This document shows positions 27,191 through 36,633 of a DNA stretch of 64,000 bases, piece by piece. The notes under the pieces were generated by a model. That model ran no database searches. It had not been told where the DNA came from and saw only the letters and a program-made list of their open reading frames with translations. This DNA is from JAUNBG01 sp964442735 (GTDB lineage Bacteria > Planctomycetota > Planctomycetia > Pirellulales > Thermoguttaceae). The position numbers were made by a program, and so were the translations under genes. The first letter of the stretch is position 1. Every line of letters begins with the position of its first letter. The stretch lies in contig CAYUAP010000005.1 in assembly GCA_964442735.1 (NCBI GenBank), positions 15,614-79,613 of the forward strand, read 5' to 3'.

Positions 27191-27306
27191 TACTCAAGGT
27201 CGTTATAAAAGTCTATTTTTCAAAACAGGCGAGACGCCTGTATTGGAGGATAGGGACGAGACGTTCGTGCTCCCGGGAAATGCCGAATTTATAACGTCGT
27301 ACAGTA
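27191..27306 (+). repeat. Family A interspersed element, copy A4
   Basis: A well-preserved 116-bp copy from TA to TA. Left end CTCAAGGTCGTTATAAA; right end, reverse complemented, CTGTACGACGTTATAAA: 11 of 17 positions match in the inverted ends. The hairpin AACAGGCG-AGA-CGCCTG lies at 27224-27240, and a GGACGAGACGTTCGTGCTCCC block follows. The outer flanks TATTAT also match on both sides. It ends 14 bp before the mnmG stop codon, which is on the other strand. Confidence 0.85.
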
Positions 27307-27320
27307 TATTATTCCTTCCA

Positions 27321-29123
27321 TTAATTTAGTTCCAGTAGTAGAACAGCAATATCCGCAGGCGTGATTCCAGTAATACGAGTGGCTTGTCCTAAATTCATCG
27401 GTCGAATTTTATTCAGTTTTTCCTTCGCTTCGGCACGGAGATTGATTATATGGCAATAATCGAAATCGTCAGGAATTGTTTTTTGTGCCAAACGATTTTG
27501 ACGTTCCACTTCCTGTAATTGACGATTGATATAGCCTTCATATTTGATATCGATTTCAACTTGTTCCGCGACTTCCGGATCGACGTTGACCAGTTCGGGT
27601 AATCGTTCTGTCATAGAGTTCCAATCCACTTCCGGACGACGAAGACATTTTGTCAATGAACCAAATGCGTCGTGATTCGAATCGAGGAGTGCTTTAATCC
27701 GTTTGATTTCGGCATCTTTTTTCTCCAGACGATTCCATCGTACCTGATCAACCAGGCCGATTTTATGTCCCAAGGGCGTTAAACGGCGATCGGCGTTATC
27801 CTGTCGTAACAGTAGACGATATTCAGCACGAGAAGTAAACATACGATAGGGCTCGTCAACACCACGGGTTACCAAATCGTCCAGCATGACACCGATATAG
27901 GCTTCTTCCCGACCCGGAACGAATGGTTCACGAGAAGCCAGTGCCAGAGCCGCGTTAGTACCGGCTACAAGACCTTGTGCCGCCGCCTCCTCGTAACCGG
28001 TAGTTCCGTTAATCTGGCCGGCAAAATAAAGTCCTTTAACCTTTTTCGTCTCCAAGGTCGGCTTGAGTTGATCTGGCGGCGCGTAGTCGTATTCGATTGC
28101 GTAGGCGTAACGCATAATTTGTGCCTTCTCCAGGCCGGCAATCATTCGAATCATTTGATCCTGAATCTCTCGTGGAAAACTTGTCGATAGACCGTTGATA
28201 TACACTTCATGGGTTGTACGACTCTCCGGTTCCAAATAGAGTTGATGACGGTCCTTGTCGCGAAATCGATCCAGTTTGGTCTCGATCGAAGGGCAGTATC
28301 GTGGACCTGTCGAATGAATTTGGCCGGAAAACATTGGTGCCTGGGAAATATGATCCCATAAAAACTCGTGTAATTTCTGATTCGTCCAGGTCATCCAACA
28401 GGGAATCTGCTCGACATCAATAGATCGGTGCATAAATGAAAAAGGACGCGGATTGGAATCACCATCCTGGCGCTCCAGTCCGGAATAATCAATGGTTGTT
28501 CCATTTAAACGGGCTGGAGTTCCCGTTTTAAAACGTTTTAAAATGATACCGGCACGGAGAAGTGATTCACTAATATCTGTAGCCGGAGGTTCCCCCAATC
28601 GACCACCCGGCGTTTGAAGTGTTCCGAAATGAAGGATTCCCCGCATAAAGGTACCACAGCAGATAACAACGGCAGAAGTCGAATAGACAATATCACCTTC
28701 GACTCGAACACCGACGATCTGATCTTGTTCCACCTCTATACAGCGAACAACCTCCTGACGCAGGTCGAGGTTAGGTGCATCTTCGATAATCCGTTTCATT
28801 TCGTCCTGATAACGGTGTTTATCCGCCTGGGCTCGTGGTCCGTACATGGCAGGTCCTTTACGGACATTTAGCATACGGAATTGAATACCGGTAATATCGA
28901 TAGCCTGTCCCATCGCTCCGCCTAGTGCGTCTATTTCCCGAACGATGTGACCTTTTCCGACACCACCAATGGCCGGATTACAGCTCATTTTGGAAATAGT
29001 ATCGAGGTTTCCGGTTAAAAGAGCCGTTTTCGCCCCCATTCGGGCTGCTGCCAGGGCCGCTTCTGTTCCCGCATGACCGGCTCCAATCACAATAATATCG
29101 TATTGATAATCTGTCTTCTTCAT
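27321..29123 (-). CDS. mnmG: tRNA uridine 5-carboxymethylaminomethyl modification enzyme MnmG
   Basis: A 600-residue FAD-dependent enzyme that, with MnmE, modifies U34 of several tRNAs. It starts with the dinucleotide-binding motif VIGAGHAGTEAALAAARMG, has SCNPAIGGVGKGH, the PRFCPS-like GPRYCPSIE, and the C-terminal tRNA-binding helical domain. The full length is normal. The frame also reads from a TTG at 29135, but the ATG at 29123 lies 8 bp past the stop of the upstream gene and gives the usual N-terminus. MnmE is not in the window. Confidence 0.96.
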   Translation of the reverse strand: MKKTDYQYDIIVIGAGHAGTEAALAAARMGAKTALLTGNLDTISKMSCNPAIGGVGKGHIVREIDALGGAMGQAIDITGIQFRMLNVRKGPAMYGPRAQADKHRYQDEMKRIIEDAPNLDLRQEVVRCIEVEQDQIVGVRVEGDIVYSTSAVVICCGTFMRGILHFGTLQTPGGRLGEPPATDISESLLRAGIILKRFKTGTPARLNGTTIDYSGLERQDGDSNPRPFSFMHRSIDVEQIPCWMTWTNQKLHEFLWDHISQAPMFSGQIHSTGPRYCPSIETKLDRFRDKDRHQLYLEPESRTTHEVYINGLSTSFPREIQDQMIRMIAGLEKAQIMRYAYAIEYDYAPPDQLKPTLETKKVKGLYFAGQINGTTGYEEAAAQGLVAGTNAALALASREPFVPGREEAYIGVMLDDLVTRGVDEPYRMFTSRAEYRLLLRQDNADRRLTPLGHKIGLVDQVRWNRLEKKDAEIKRIKALLDSNHDAFGSLTKCLRRPEVDWNSMTERLPELVNVDPEVAEQVEIDIKYEGYINRQLQEVERQNRLAQKTIPDDFDYCHIINLRAEAKEKLNKIRPMNLGQATRITGITPADIAVLLLELN

Positions 29124-29131
29124 TGTTTCTC

Positions 29132-30208
29132 TCAATAATTAAATGGATTCAGTGTTAGAATTCGATTCATTTGGTCTATCGAATACTGTTCCCCTTCGGG
29201 CCGTTCATAATGCCAACGCCGATTGGTCGGCATTAACTCCGGAAGTGCAGGCCAGGCATCGAATGGACGCCAGCCTAAAACCTTCGCAATCTTCGAAGAA
29301 TCCAGCGAACAGTTACTGACACGAGGTGGAACCGGACACGATTCATCCTTCATTAAACCAAATAGAAGTTCCGGATCGAATCCACCCGTTCTATTGATAA
29401 TTTGTGCCATCTGGTACAGGGAAACCGAACGCGGTCCCCCCGCATTTAAGAGCCCATTATAGTCGTTGGCCAAAAAAACACGAAAAACCCTATTCAGGCA
29501 GTCTGTATAGGTTGGAGTCCGTACCTCGTCATAATATAAAGTTGCGTGACGATTCTTCTTAAATCGGGAACAAATCCAGTCGATGGCTCCGGCATGCCCG
29601 TTAAAACTGATTCCCATCGGCATGGAGATCCGCAGGGTTACCGCAAATGGATCGTCATGTTGAACCACCTTTTCCCCTTCCACCATGGTTTGACCATAGA
29701 CATTGACCGGAGTCGGTTCTTCATCTTCCCGATATCCACCATTCTGACGACCGCCATAAACCATATCGACTGATAAATGAACAAGTCGTATTGCACGCAG
29801 TCGGGTTAATCGGACAATGTTTTGAATAACTTCTACATTCAAGGTCCAGGCAATGATGGGTTCCAACTGACAGGCCTTGAGTGCGCAGTTTCCGGAACAG
29901 TCGAGAATCGAACGGATTTTCAGGCGGTCAACCAGTTCCTCCAACTCCTGATATTGCTCCGGATTGCAAAAAAAGGTATCCTGTGCCTTGAATCCAATGG
30001 TATCTGGTGGTATGATTCCATAGACCTGTCCAGGAAATCGTGTTTGAAAATAGGCCAGCGCATTATATCCGGATACTCCGGTAACACCGGTTATCAATAA
30101 AGGAAGTGGTGGAACACCTAAATCGTGATCCTCCGGTCTATCTTTTTGCCGACGACACTCCTCTAATAATTCATCGTATTTCGGATGATGATAGGTATAC
30201 TTCTCCAC
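29132..30208 (-). CDS. RmlD-like extended SDR protein, catalytic Lys missing
   Basis: A 358-residue NAD(P)-binding protein of the RmlD/MAT2B type. It has the glycine-rich TGVTGVSGYN near 40, HLSVDMVYGG in the middle and the active-site segment VYGQTMVEGEK. In active members this reads Y-x-x-x-K; here Tyr171 is kept but the Lys is Met175, so classical dehydrogenase activity is doubtful. It could be a regulatory or sugar-nucleotide-binding protein (inference). The start is GTG at 30208, with GGAGA rather far upstream. It sits 8 bp before mnmG and is likely cotranscribed. Confidence 0.75.
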   Translation of the reverse strand: MEKYTYHHPKYDELLEECRRQKDRPEDHDLGVPPLPLLITGVTGVSGYNALAYFQTRFPGQVYGIIPPDTIGFKAQDTFFCNPEQYQELEELVDRLKIRSILDCSGNCALKACQLEPIIAWTLNVEVIQNIVRLTRLRAIRLVHLSVDMVYGGRQNGGYREDEEPTPVNVYGQTMVEGEKVVQHDDPFAVTLRISMPMGISFNGHAGAIDWICSRFKKNRHATLYYDEVRTPTYTDCLNRVFRVFLANDYNGLLNAGGPRSVSLYQMAQIINRTGGFDPELLFGLMKDESCPVPPRVSNCSLDSSKIAKVLGWRPFDAWPALPELMPTNRRWHYERPEGEQYSIDQMNRILTLNPFNY

Positions 30209-30402
30209 AATTATTCACACAGTCTCCATTTTATCTAAATTAACACAAAAATCGTGAAAATCTTTCCCGAAAAATAAAAAATCGCTCTTGCGTCATTCCA
30301 TTCTTTTTTATTATAATCTTTAAGGCAAAAGATCCAATTACCGTTACGGTGAAATTGGTTCCCTTCTGTTTCATTACCCTGATAAAAGAGTGTATGTAAT
30401 CC

Positions 30403-31797
30403 ATGTTTTCCAATATAATAAAAACAATAACCAATCCCGGTACATTAACGTTTCTGTTTTTCAGTTTCATGTTACTGAATAACGGACTAAATCATTATGT
30501 TATGGGACAGGTTCCCGGTCAAGTACCTGGAACAATGTTTGCTTCGGTCAATTCAACGACCGATATACATTCCCAAGCGGCGGGCCCCTCCCAAAATCCG
30601 GTTCAGTCCAATAGTATGCCTATTGTCTCCTCAAGCCAGGAAAAAACAGGCGATGTTCTTTACGCTCCTAAAATAACGCCAACAAAAATCTATTATGAAG
30701 GCGCGGAAACCTTGGGACGGGTCGGTCATCAGGCCATTCTCAAAAGAGATATCCTGCACCAGTTACGAAAACGTGCCCAGGAAATATGGATTGAGCAACT
30801 CAAGTCCATTCCCAAGGAAACGTTGGAAACAATGACTAAAGAACAACGGGATACCGAATCGGAAAAACTCCGGCAGGAAATTCTTAACGAATTTCTCAAT
30901 AACAAGAAAATCTATTCGGAAGCACTCGATAGTTATATTAAAACCCTTCTGTATTATAATGATTTTGTGGTCAGCCGTCCTAAAGAGCAGGTAGATGAAC
31001 AAAAGAAGAATCTATTACAGGTATTCGAAACAGAATGTCTTCCCAAACTAATGGAAGAATTCGGCTGTAAAACAATGGTGGAATTGGAAGAATACTATAA
31101 AAAAAACCTTCACAGTACCTTGAATCAGGAAAAACATCTGTTTATAACCGGAACGGTTGGAGCCAGTTGGATGGAGTTCAATTTGGACGCACAAACATCG
31201 GACCCTTCCGTAGTTGATTTGCGGCGATATTATGAAGCAAACCTTGACCTGTACCGAATCGAAGAACGGGTTCGCTGGCAGGCGATTTGTGTTCGATTTG
31301 ACAATCATTCGAATCGTCAGGAAGCCTATGATAAAATCGCGAGAATGGGAAATTATATTATGAATGCGCGAACCTTGGAAGAACAAAAAGCCTTCTTCGA
31401 AGAAGTCGCAAAAAAAGATTCCGAAGATATGTTTGCTAGTAAAGGAGGAAATCGCGACTGGACGAAACGGGGGGTTCTCAACTCCAAGGTTATAGAAGAT
31501 GCCATTTTCAGTAAAAATCTTCCGGTTGGTGAATTAAGCAGAATTTTGGAGGATGAAAGCGGCTATATCATTCTCTGTGTTCTCCAGCGTGAAGACGAGA
31601 CCTGGACTCCCTTCATAAAAGTACAAGAAGAGGTTAAGAAAAAACTGATTAAAGATCGTCGATCTGCCCTGGAAAAACAGTACGAGGAAGAGTTAAGTAA
31701 ACGTTTTACCATTGAACTCTATAATATTGGTGACGTAGAACGTAAAAGACGTGTCGAATCCTTCTCGAATGAAACCCAATCGGCATCAGGACGATAA
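30403..31797 (+). CDS. Exported parvulin-type peptidyl-prolyl isomerase
   Basis: A 464-residue periplasmic or membrane-tethered foldase of the SurA/PpiC type. The N-terminal hydrophobic segment (about 12-32) is a signal or anchor. A proline/serine-rich stretch follows, then a helical chaperone-like region (about 110-265), and a rotamase domain (about 285-420) with SKGGNRDWTKRGVL and IFSKNLPVGELSRI, the family signature. The C-terminus is helical and charged. The stop codon lies inside a 16-nt tandem repeat, so the last residues (SGR) are repeat-encoded. The neighbours do not indicate its clients. Confidence 0.85.
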   Translation: MFSNIIKTITNPGTLTFLFFSFMLLNNGLNHYVMGQVPGQVPGTMFASVNSTTDIHSQAAGPSQNPVQSNSMPIVSSSQEKTGDVLYAPKITPTKIYYEGAETLGRVGHQAILKRDILHQLRKRAQEIWIEQLKSIPKETLETMTKEQRDTESEKLRQEILNEFLNNKKIYSEALDSYIKTLLYYNDFVVSRPKEQVDEQKKNLLQVFETECLPKLMEEFGCKTMVELEEYYKKNLHSTLNQEKHLFITGTVGASWMEFNLDAQTSDPSVVDLRRYYEANLDLYRIEERVRWQAICVRFDNHSNRQEAYDKIARMGNYIMNARTLEEQKAFFEEVAKKDSEDMFASKGGNRDWTKRGVLNSKVIEDAIFSKNLPVGELSRILEDESGYIILCVLQREDETWTPFIKVQEEVKKKLIKDRRSALEKQYEEELSKRFTIELYNIGDVERKRRVESFSNETQSASGR

Positions 31798-32040
31798 TAG
31801 TTCAGGACGATAATAGTTCAGGATGATAATAGTTCAGGGCGATAATAGTAATGAAGACGACAGGAAGAAATTTTATTGTAGAGAAGGTGTCTGAACCGTC
31901 ATTTTACCTTAATCATTCAATAAAGTGTATTCGGTATCAATGAACGATTCGGAGTCGTCATTGTCGTCCCGAGTACAAGAGATCGTCTCGAGCCCAAGAG
32001 ATCGTCCCGAGCCCAAGAGATCGCCCCCAGCCCAAGAGAT
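31785..32040. repeat. 16-nt and 19-nt tandem repeats after the parvulin gene
   Basis: ATCAGGACGATAATAG-type units of 16 nt occur four times at 31785-31848; the first includes the parvulin stop codon. A second array at 31971-32040 has 19-nt units like GAGCCCAAGAGATCGTCCC, about 3.7 copies. The two arrays are unrelated in sequence. No gene lies between 31798 and 32528. Confidence 0.85.
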
Positions 32041-32222
32041 GAAAATAGAAACTTTTTTAGTAAAGATCTGCAAACTTAAGTTCAGTATAAATTTATACCT
32101 ATTATGATTGGGCGGGTCGATAGTGTAAAATGGTGGAAAAGCAGTTTGGTAATCGAACTATGCCATGCGTCGATTTTCGGGAAAAGGCCTGGAAGGTCAA
32201 TATATCGATTTTATTGTCTTTA

Positions 32223-32310
32223 CCATATTATTGTTGCCATATTATTGTTGCCATATTATTGTCTTTATATTATTGTCTTTATATTATTGTCTTTATATTA
32301 TTGTCTTTAT
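32223..32310. repeat. 14-nt tandem repeat, about six copies
   Basis: Units CCATATTATTGTTG and ATATTATTGTCTTT (14 nt) alternate into a six-copy array. Slightly downstream, TTTTGATATGATTGA is also duplicated (32457-32488), just before the ribosome-binding site of the DUF4091 gene. The array lies about 220 bp upstream of that gene and could affect promoter spacing, but no promoter was identified. Confidence 0.85.
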
Positions 32311-32528
32311 CGTTGCGAATCATGGTCACGCATAATCATTTCAAATTCGAAAAGTGTTGAATTACCTTGACGTGTATTGGAAATAGTCTTCATATGGGAA
32401 AATATCTTTTTTATATAACGAGTCTTTTTATAAACAATCTATTGCGAATACCATTTTTTTTGATATGATTGATTTTTGATATGATTGATAAATAAAGGAT
32501 ATTTGGATTTAAGGAGGAAATAACGGCT

Positions 32529-35500
32529 ATGCAAAAAATTAGTTTCTTGGGAATAGTATGTTTTCTTTTGATTGGAACAGTCTCGGCTTACGATTGGAAA
32601 TTTGGAACGCTTGATGGGGGAGGTTTCTGGCCGACTCGTGTTTCGGTCAAAATCGAGAATCGTGGCGATATTCCGGTCGAAAAATACGTTCCGATAAAAA
32701 TCGGAGATGGCTACCTGCCGCTCAAAGGCGTTCAGGCGGAATCGGTTCGTGTATTTGGTCCAGATGGCAATGAAATTGTATTCGAATTACAAACGGGAGA
32801 TAACGTTTCATGTCACACGGGAACGATTCCGACCGATTCAATACTGACGATACCCGTTCAGGCGGAGCCCAAATCTGTAGTAGTTTATACTGTTTACTAT
32901 AATAATTCTAAAAGCTGGCACCTTCCCGACTGGCTTGAGTGTCGTATGACAATTGAGAACGGTGACTTCGAAAAATTCGAAGGTATTACGCCCATTGGTT
33001 GGTGTTTTGATATTCAGGATGATTCCCATCGAATATTTTTATCGGATGAAAATCCCCATTCCGGCAAAAAATGTGTAAAAACTATTGTTGATTCCGGAGC
33101 CACTGCATCCTGGATTGCAGTTCGACAGTTAAATACAATGGTGGAGTCAGGAGCAAAATATCGATTTTCTGCCTGGGTGAAGGGGGAGAATATCGTTGGT
33201 TTTTCCGGCTGGTATCTTCATATCGGAAATGCAAATAATATAATGATGGACGCGCCCATGGCAGAGGCGGGATCCGGATCGTTCGACTGGAAACAGGTTT
33301 CTATCGAGTTTACTGTTCCGAAGAAGGCAGATCGTTTGGATTTTGGAACGGTTCTGCGCGGAACTGGAACGGCATGGTTCGATTCAGCTAAACTCGAACA
33401 GATCAGTGTGAATACAGTTGATTATACAGTTACGGTTGGAGAACCGGAACAAGCGCCGTATAAAGCCATTGGCCCCAAAAATTTTGATCCATTTAATCCA
33501 AACGCATTCGATATAACGTCATATGGATTCGATAAAGATGCCCGATTTGCCCTGTTACGTGTTGTTTCGAACGACACTGTTGCCAAACGGGTCGGAATTC
33601 ATTTTAATGCCAACGAGTTGCAAAATCGATTTGGTACACCGATAGAAACACTAACGATTTTGTCTCCTCAAGGTAAAAAATCTATAGCCCAACGTTGGAA
33701 CGATTCATTTTTATTTGAGACGGAATCGGAACAAAATTCGATTGCGTATTATCTGGTGGTCGATACAGGAAATACAGGGAGTCAGAATAAAAGAACACTG
33801 AAAAAAACGAGGATTCCGGTTACGGACGGAGCATTTCCTGGTACTCTTGAACAGACAAACAGTACAGCGAAAATCTCTGGTATGAATATTGGCGATGAAA
33901 TTCCCGTTCTTTTTACCGAGCGTAATATGGTCAAAAACGGTTCGTTTGAAAACGGTGGTGAAATGCCCGATAACTGGATGGTCAATATTTCGAACGGGGT
34001 TACTATTAGGCGTATTGCGCATAACGGTGGAAAAGGTGTGGAGTTAACCGTATCGGCAGAAGCGGCGGAGAAATGGCCTGGTATTCGGCAATCGATTCCG
34101 GTTCGCGGTGGAGCCACCTATTTTATAGCCTATCGATCTGAATCTGTCGGGGACAGTGTTCCGTTTCGACTCAATTATCATCAACTCAAGAAGGACGGTT
34201 CTTTATCATCAGGCGGAATGTGTTCAATGGCCGAATCTGTTAAAGTTTCAGGATGGAATATGAATAGTGAAATGATTCACGTTGCTAATGATACGGAACA
34301 GATCGTTTTGCATTTAACCGTACATACACCGGGAACCTATCGGTTTGACGATGTAATCATGTTCGAAGTTGATTCGAGTACGATACTTGGTATTTATGGT
34401 GGAAAAAATGGTGTTTATCAAGTTCCGTCGATCGTTAAGGTATTTCCCGATACAACCTTTCCTGTAATGCGTCAAACAATTGACGCGAAGAATCCGGCAC
34501 GTATTTTTGCGGCCCGAAACGAAACCGAATCACTTCAAATAGCGTTTCGTCCTAAAAAAAATGGAATATATCGACTTCGAATCGGGACACCGACAAATAC
34601 TGAAAAAGTAACACTCCCAATACCACGAGCGGATGCGGTTGGATATGTACCGGTCGATTATCCGACGAATTATTATCATTATCCGGATAAAAAATCGTAT
34701 GAACGTATGCACCCAACTGTTGGTGTTGGGTGTGATGGCTGGTCGGGATATTGGCCAGATCCATTGATTCCGATTCGTTCCGATAATCAAGCACCCGCAT
34801 TTGAGGTAGAGAAGAAATATGATAACGATTCATCACGTCTGGCAGCTGCCGGGGCCGATGAACTCGTTGAATTAACCGCCGATAAAACGCGGGCACTATG
34901 GTTATCGTTCACCGTTCCTGCCAGTACCAAACCGGGTGAATACAGCAGTTCAATTATCCTGGAAAATATAGAGAACGATGAAGTATTGACCGTTCCATAT
35001 ATTCTGCATGTTTTCGACGTTGAATTACCGTCAACTCCAGCTAGTGGGGCCATCTACGATCTTCATTCACTGAATATACACGTTCTTCCCGGAGAAGCGC
35101 TTGAAGTTGTACAAAAACGAATGATCGAATTTATGGCCGAACGCAAACTGTCTTTCAATACGATTCCGAGCGTACCGAATTTCGTCTATGATAAAAAAAC
35201 CGGGATAGTATCGTGCGATTGGACCGAATTTGATAAAGTGGCCAAATGGTATTTCGATGAAATTCACGTTCGTTGGTCGTATATGCCACTGTCACAGTTC
35301 TATCTGTTTGGTTGGGGATTGCCTCCGAAAATGATTAAGGATGAAGCTCCCTATAATGGAGAATATCCATATCCTGATGCCGACCGTGCCGTTCTTCGAC
35401 CCGAATTCAAAAAGGCGTATCAGGCATGTCTAACCTGTTTCTGGAATCACGTTAAAGAAAAAGGCTGGGCTGATCGATTCGTCCTCTATATCTCGGACGA

Positions 35501-36230
35501 GCCGTTTTTCTCGCGTCCGGAAATTATAACACAGATGAAAGTTTTGTGTGCAATGGTTCATGAAGTCGATCCGGAAATAAAAATCTATTCGAGTACTTGG
35601 CGTCACCTTCCCGAATGGGACGGATCTCTTGACGTTTGGGGAATCGGTCATTATGGTATCGTGGAACCTGAACAACTTCTAAAGTCGAAAAAACGTAATG
35701 ATTCGTTCTGGTGGACGACAGATGGACAGATGTGTCTTGATACGCCCTATTGTGCCATTGAGCGATTACTTCCATGGTGGTGTTGGCGGTGGAATGCGGA
35801 CGCCTATGAATTTTGGGGGGCAAACTGGTTTACCTATAATCCGTTCGATTACGGGTGGCATCGTTATATTCCACAGACGGATACGCCGACGAATAAATAC
35901 TTCGTTCGCTATCCGAATGGCGACGGTTATATTTTCTATCCGGGGCGACTAATTGGACTTGGAACCACAATTATTTCATCGGTTCGCGCGGAAGCCGCTC
36001 GCGATGGACAGGAAGATGCTCTTCTGTTGTGTCTCCTTGATAAAGCGATCCAAAGTGCCAAGCCGGAAAATCCACTCCGGGTCGAAGCAGAAAAACTTCG
36101 CGAAGAAGCGGCATCCCTTGTTCCTATCCCGGTTGCGTCCGGTCGGTATTCGACTCGTTTTCTATCAGACCCGGAACAAATTGATTACCTTCGTATACGT
36201 ATTGGCGAGGTTTTGGAAGCGTTACGATGA
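32529..36230 (+). CDS. Secreted DUF4091 glycosidase-like protein with two CBM-like domains
   Basis: A 1233-residue exported protein. Signal peptide 1-20 (ends VSAYD). Two beta-sandwich carbohydrate-binding-like domains of the CBM4/9 type are seen at about 139-295 and 465-617, each starting with a NGDFE/NGSFE motif. Residues about 830-1200 form a DUF4091-type catalytic-like domain with DEPFFSRPEI near 990 and aromatic-rich WWTTDGQM, WWCWRWN and NWFTYNPF. Proteins of this type are thought to be glycosidases, but the activity is unproven. AAGGAGG lies before the ATG. It heads the polysaccharide block with GH28 and GH36. Confidence 0.8.
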   Translation: MQKISFLGIVCFLLIGTVSAYDWKFGTLDGGGFWPTRVSVKIENRGDIPVEKYVPIKIGDGYLPLKGVQAESVRVFGPDGNEIVFELQTGDNVSCHTGTIPTDSILTIPVQAEPKSVVVYTVYYNNSKSWHLPDWLECRMTIENGDFEKFEGITPIGWCFDIQDDSHRIFLSDENPHSGKKCVKTIVDSGATASWIAVRQLNTMVESGAKYRFSAWVKGENIVGFSGWYLHIGNANNIMMDAPMAEAGSGSFDWKQVSIEFTVPKKADRLDFGTVLRGTGTAWFDSAKLEQISVNTVDYTVTVGEPEQAPYKAIGPKNFDPFNPNAFDITSYGFDKDARFALLRVVSNDTVAKRVGIHFNANELQNRFGTPIETLTILSPQGKKSIAQRWNDSFLFETESEQNSIAYYLVVDTGNTGSQNKRTLKKTRIPVTDGAFPGTLEQTNSTAKISGMNIGDEIPVLFTERNMVKNGSFENGGEMPDNWMVNISNGVTIRRIAHNGGKGVELTVSAEAAEKWPGIRQSIPVRGGATYFIAYRSESVGDSVPFRLNYHQLKKDGSLSSGGMCSMAESVKVSGWNMNSEMIHVANDTEQIVLHLTVHTPGTYRFDDVIMFEVDSSTILGIYGGKNGVYQVPSIVKVFPDTTFPVMRQTIDAKNPARIFAARNETESLQIAFRPKKNGIYRLRIGTPTNTEKVTLPIPRADAVGYVPVDYPTNYYHYPDKKSYERMHPTVGVGCDGWSGYWPDPLIPIRSDNQAPAFEVEKKYDNDSSRLAAAGADELVELTADKTRALWLSFTVPASTKPGEYSSSIILENIENDEVLTVPYILHVFDVELPSTPASGAIYDLHSLNIHVLPGEALEVVQKRMIEFMAERKLSFNTIPSVPNFVYDKKTGIVSCDWTEFDKVAKWYFDEIHVRWSYMPLSQFYLFGWGLPPKMIKDEAPYNGEYPYPDADRAVLRPEFKKAYQACLTCFWNHVKEKGWADRFVLYISDEPFFSRPEIITQMKVLCAMVHEVDPEIKIYSSTWRHLPEWDGSLDVWGIGHYGIVEPEQLLKSKKRNDSFWWTTDGQMCLDTPYCAIERLLPWWCWRWNADAYEFWGANWFTYNPFDYGWHRYIPQTDTPTNKYFVRYPNGDGYIFYPGRLIGLGTTIISSVRAEAARDGQEDALLLCLLDKAIQSAKPENPLRVEAEKLREEAASLVPIPVASGRYSTRFLSDPEQIDYLRIRIGEVLEALR

Positions 36231-36633
36231 TTTAGAATGTTTCAAAATGAAACAAGTTATTTTTAAAAAATACGTTTTTTAGAAAATAACAGTTGTTGTG
36301 TTGAAACATGGAGTTATTTCAGATACATAATACCACCTTGTAACGTTTGAAAATCCGGGTATATAGGGAGGGTATTTATATATACAGGCTATATATACGG
36401 GCGACTGGTCTGTGTCCGTAGGGATATTTGCGGGGGAATAGCACTCTCGTCCGTTCTACGTAAATATCCTGTAAACTTTTTCATAGACATTGTTCGTCTA
36501 CCGGCTGGAATAGTCTGTCTTAAAGTTTACAGTGGATAATTCCAATGACTGGGGACGTTGTGAACATGATAATAACTGTAAAAATGTAAATTAAAAAATA
36601 TGATACAAATCAAATAAAGTAAAAGGGAAAAAT
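36231..36633. other. GH28 leader region with inverted repeats
   Basis: A 403-bp spacer upstream of the GH28 gene. An 11-bp inverted repeat, CTGTAAACTTT (36469-36479) and AAAGTTTACAG (36522-36532), spans a 42-nt loop that contains smaller pairing segments. Before it, GGATATTT (36422-36429) pairs with AAATATCC (36462-36469). The region could form a structured leader or operator. No gene is seen. Confidence 0.4.

Noticed and set aside
30240..30470. 76-codon minus-strand frame upstream of the parvulin gene
   Set aside because: It overlaps the parvulin signal-peptide region antisense, has AT-rich composition and no ribosome-binding site.
32104..32370. Hydrophobic open frames rich in Ile/Leu/Tyr over the 14-nt array
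   Set aside because: The hydrophobic peptide is only the translation of the tandem repeat in two frames; there is no ribosome-binding site.
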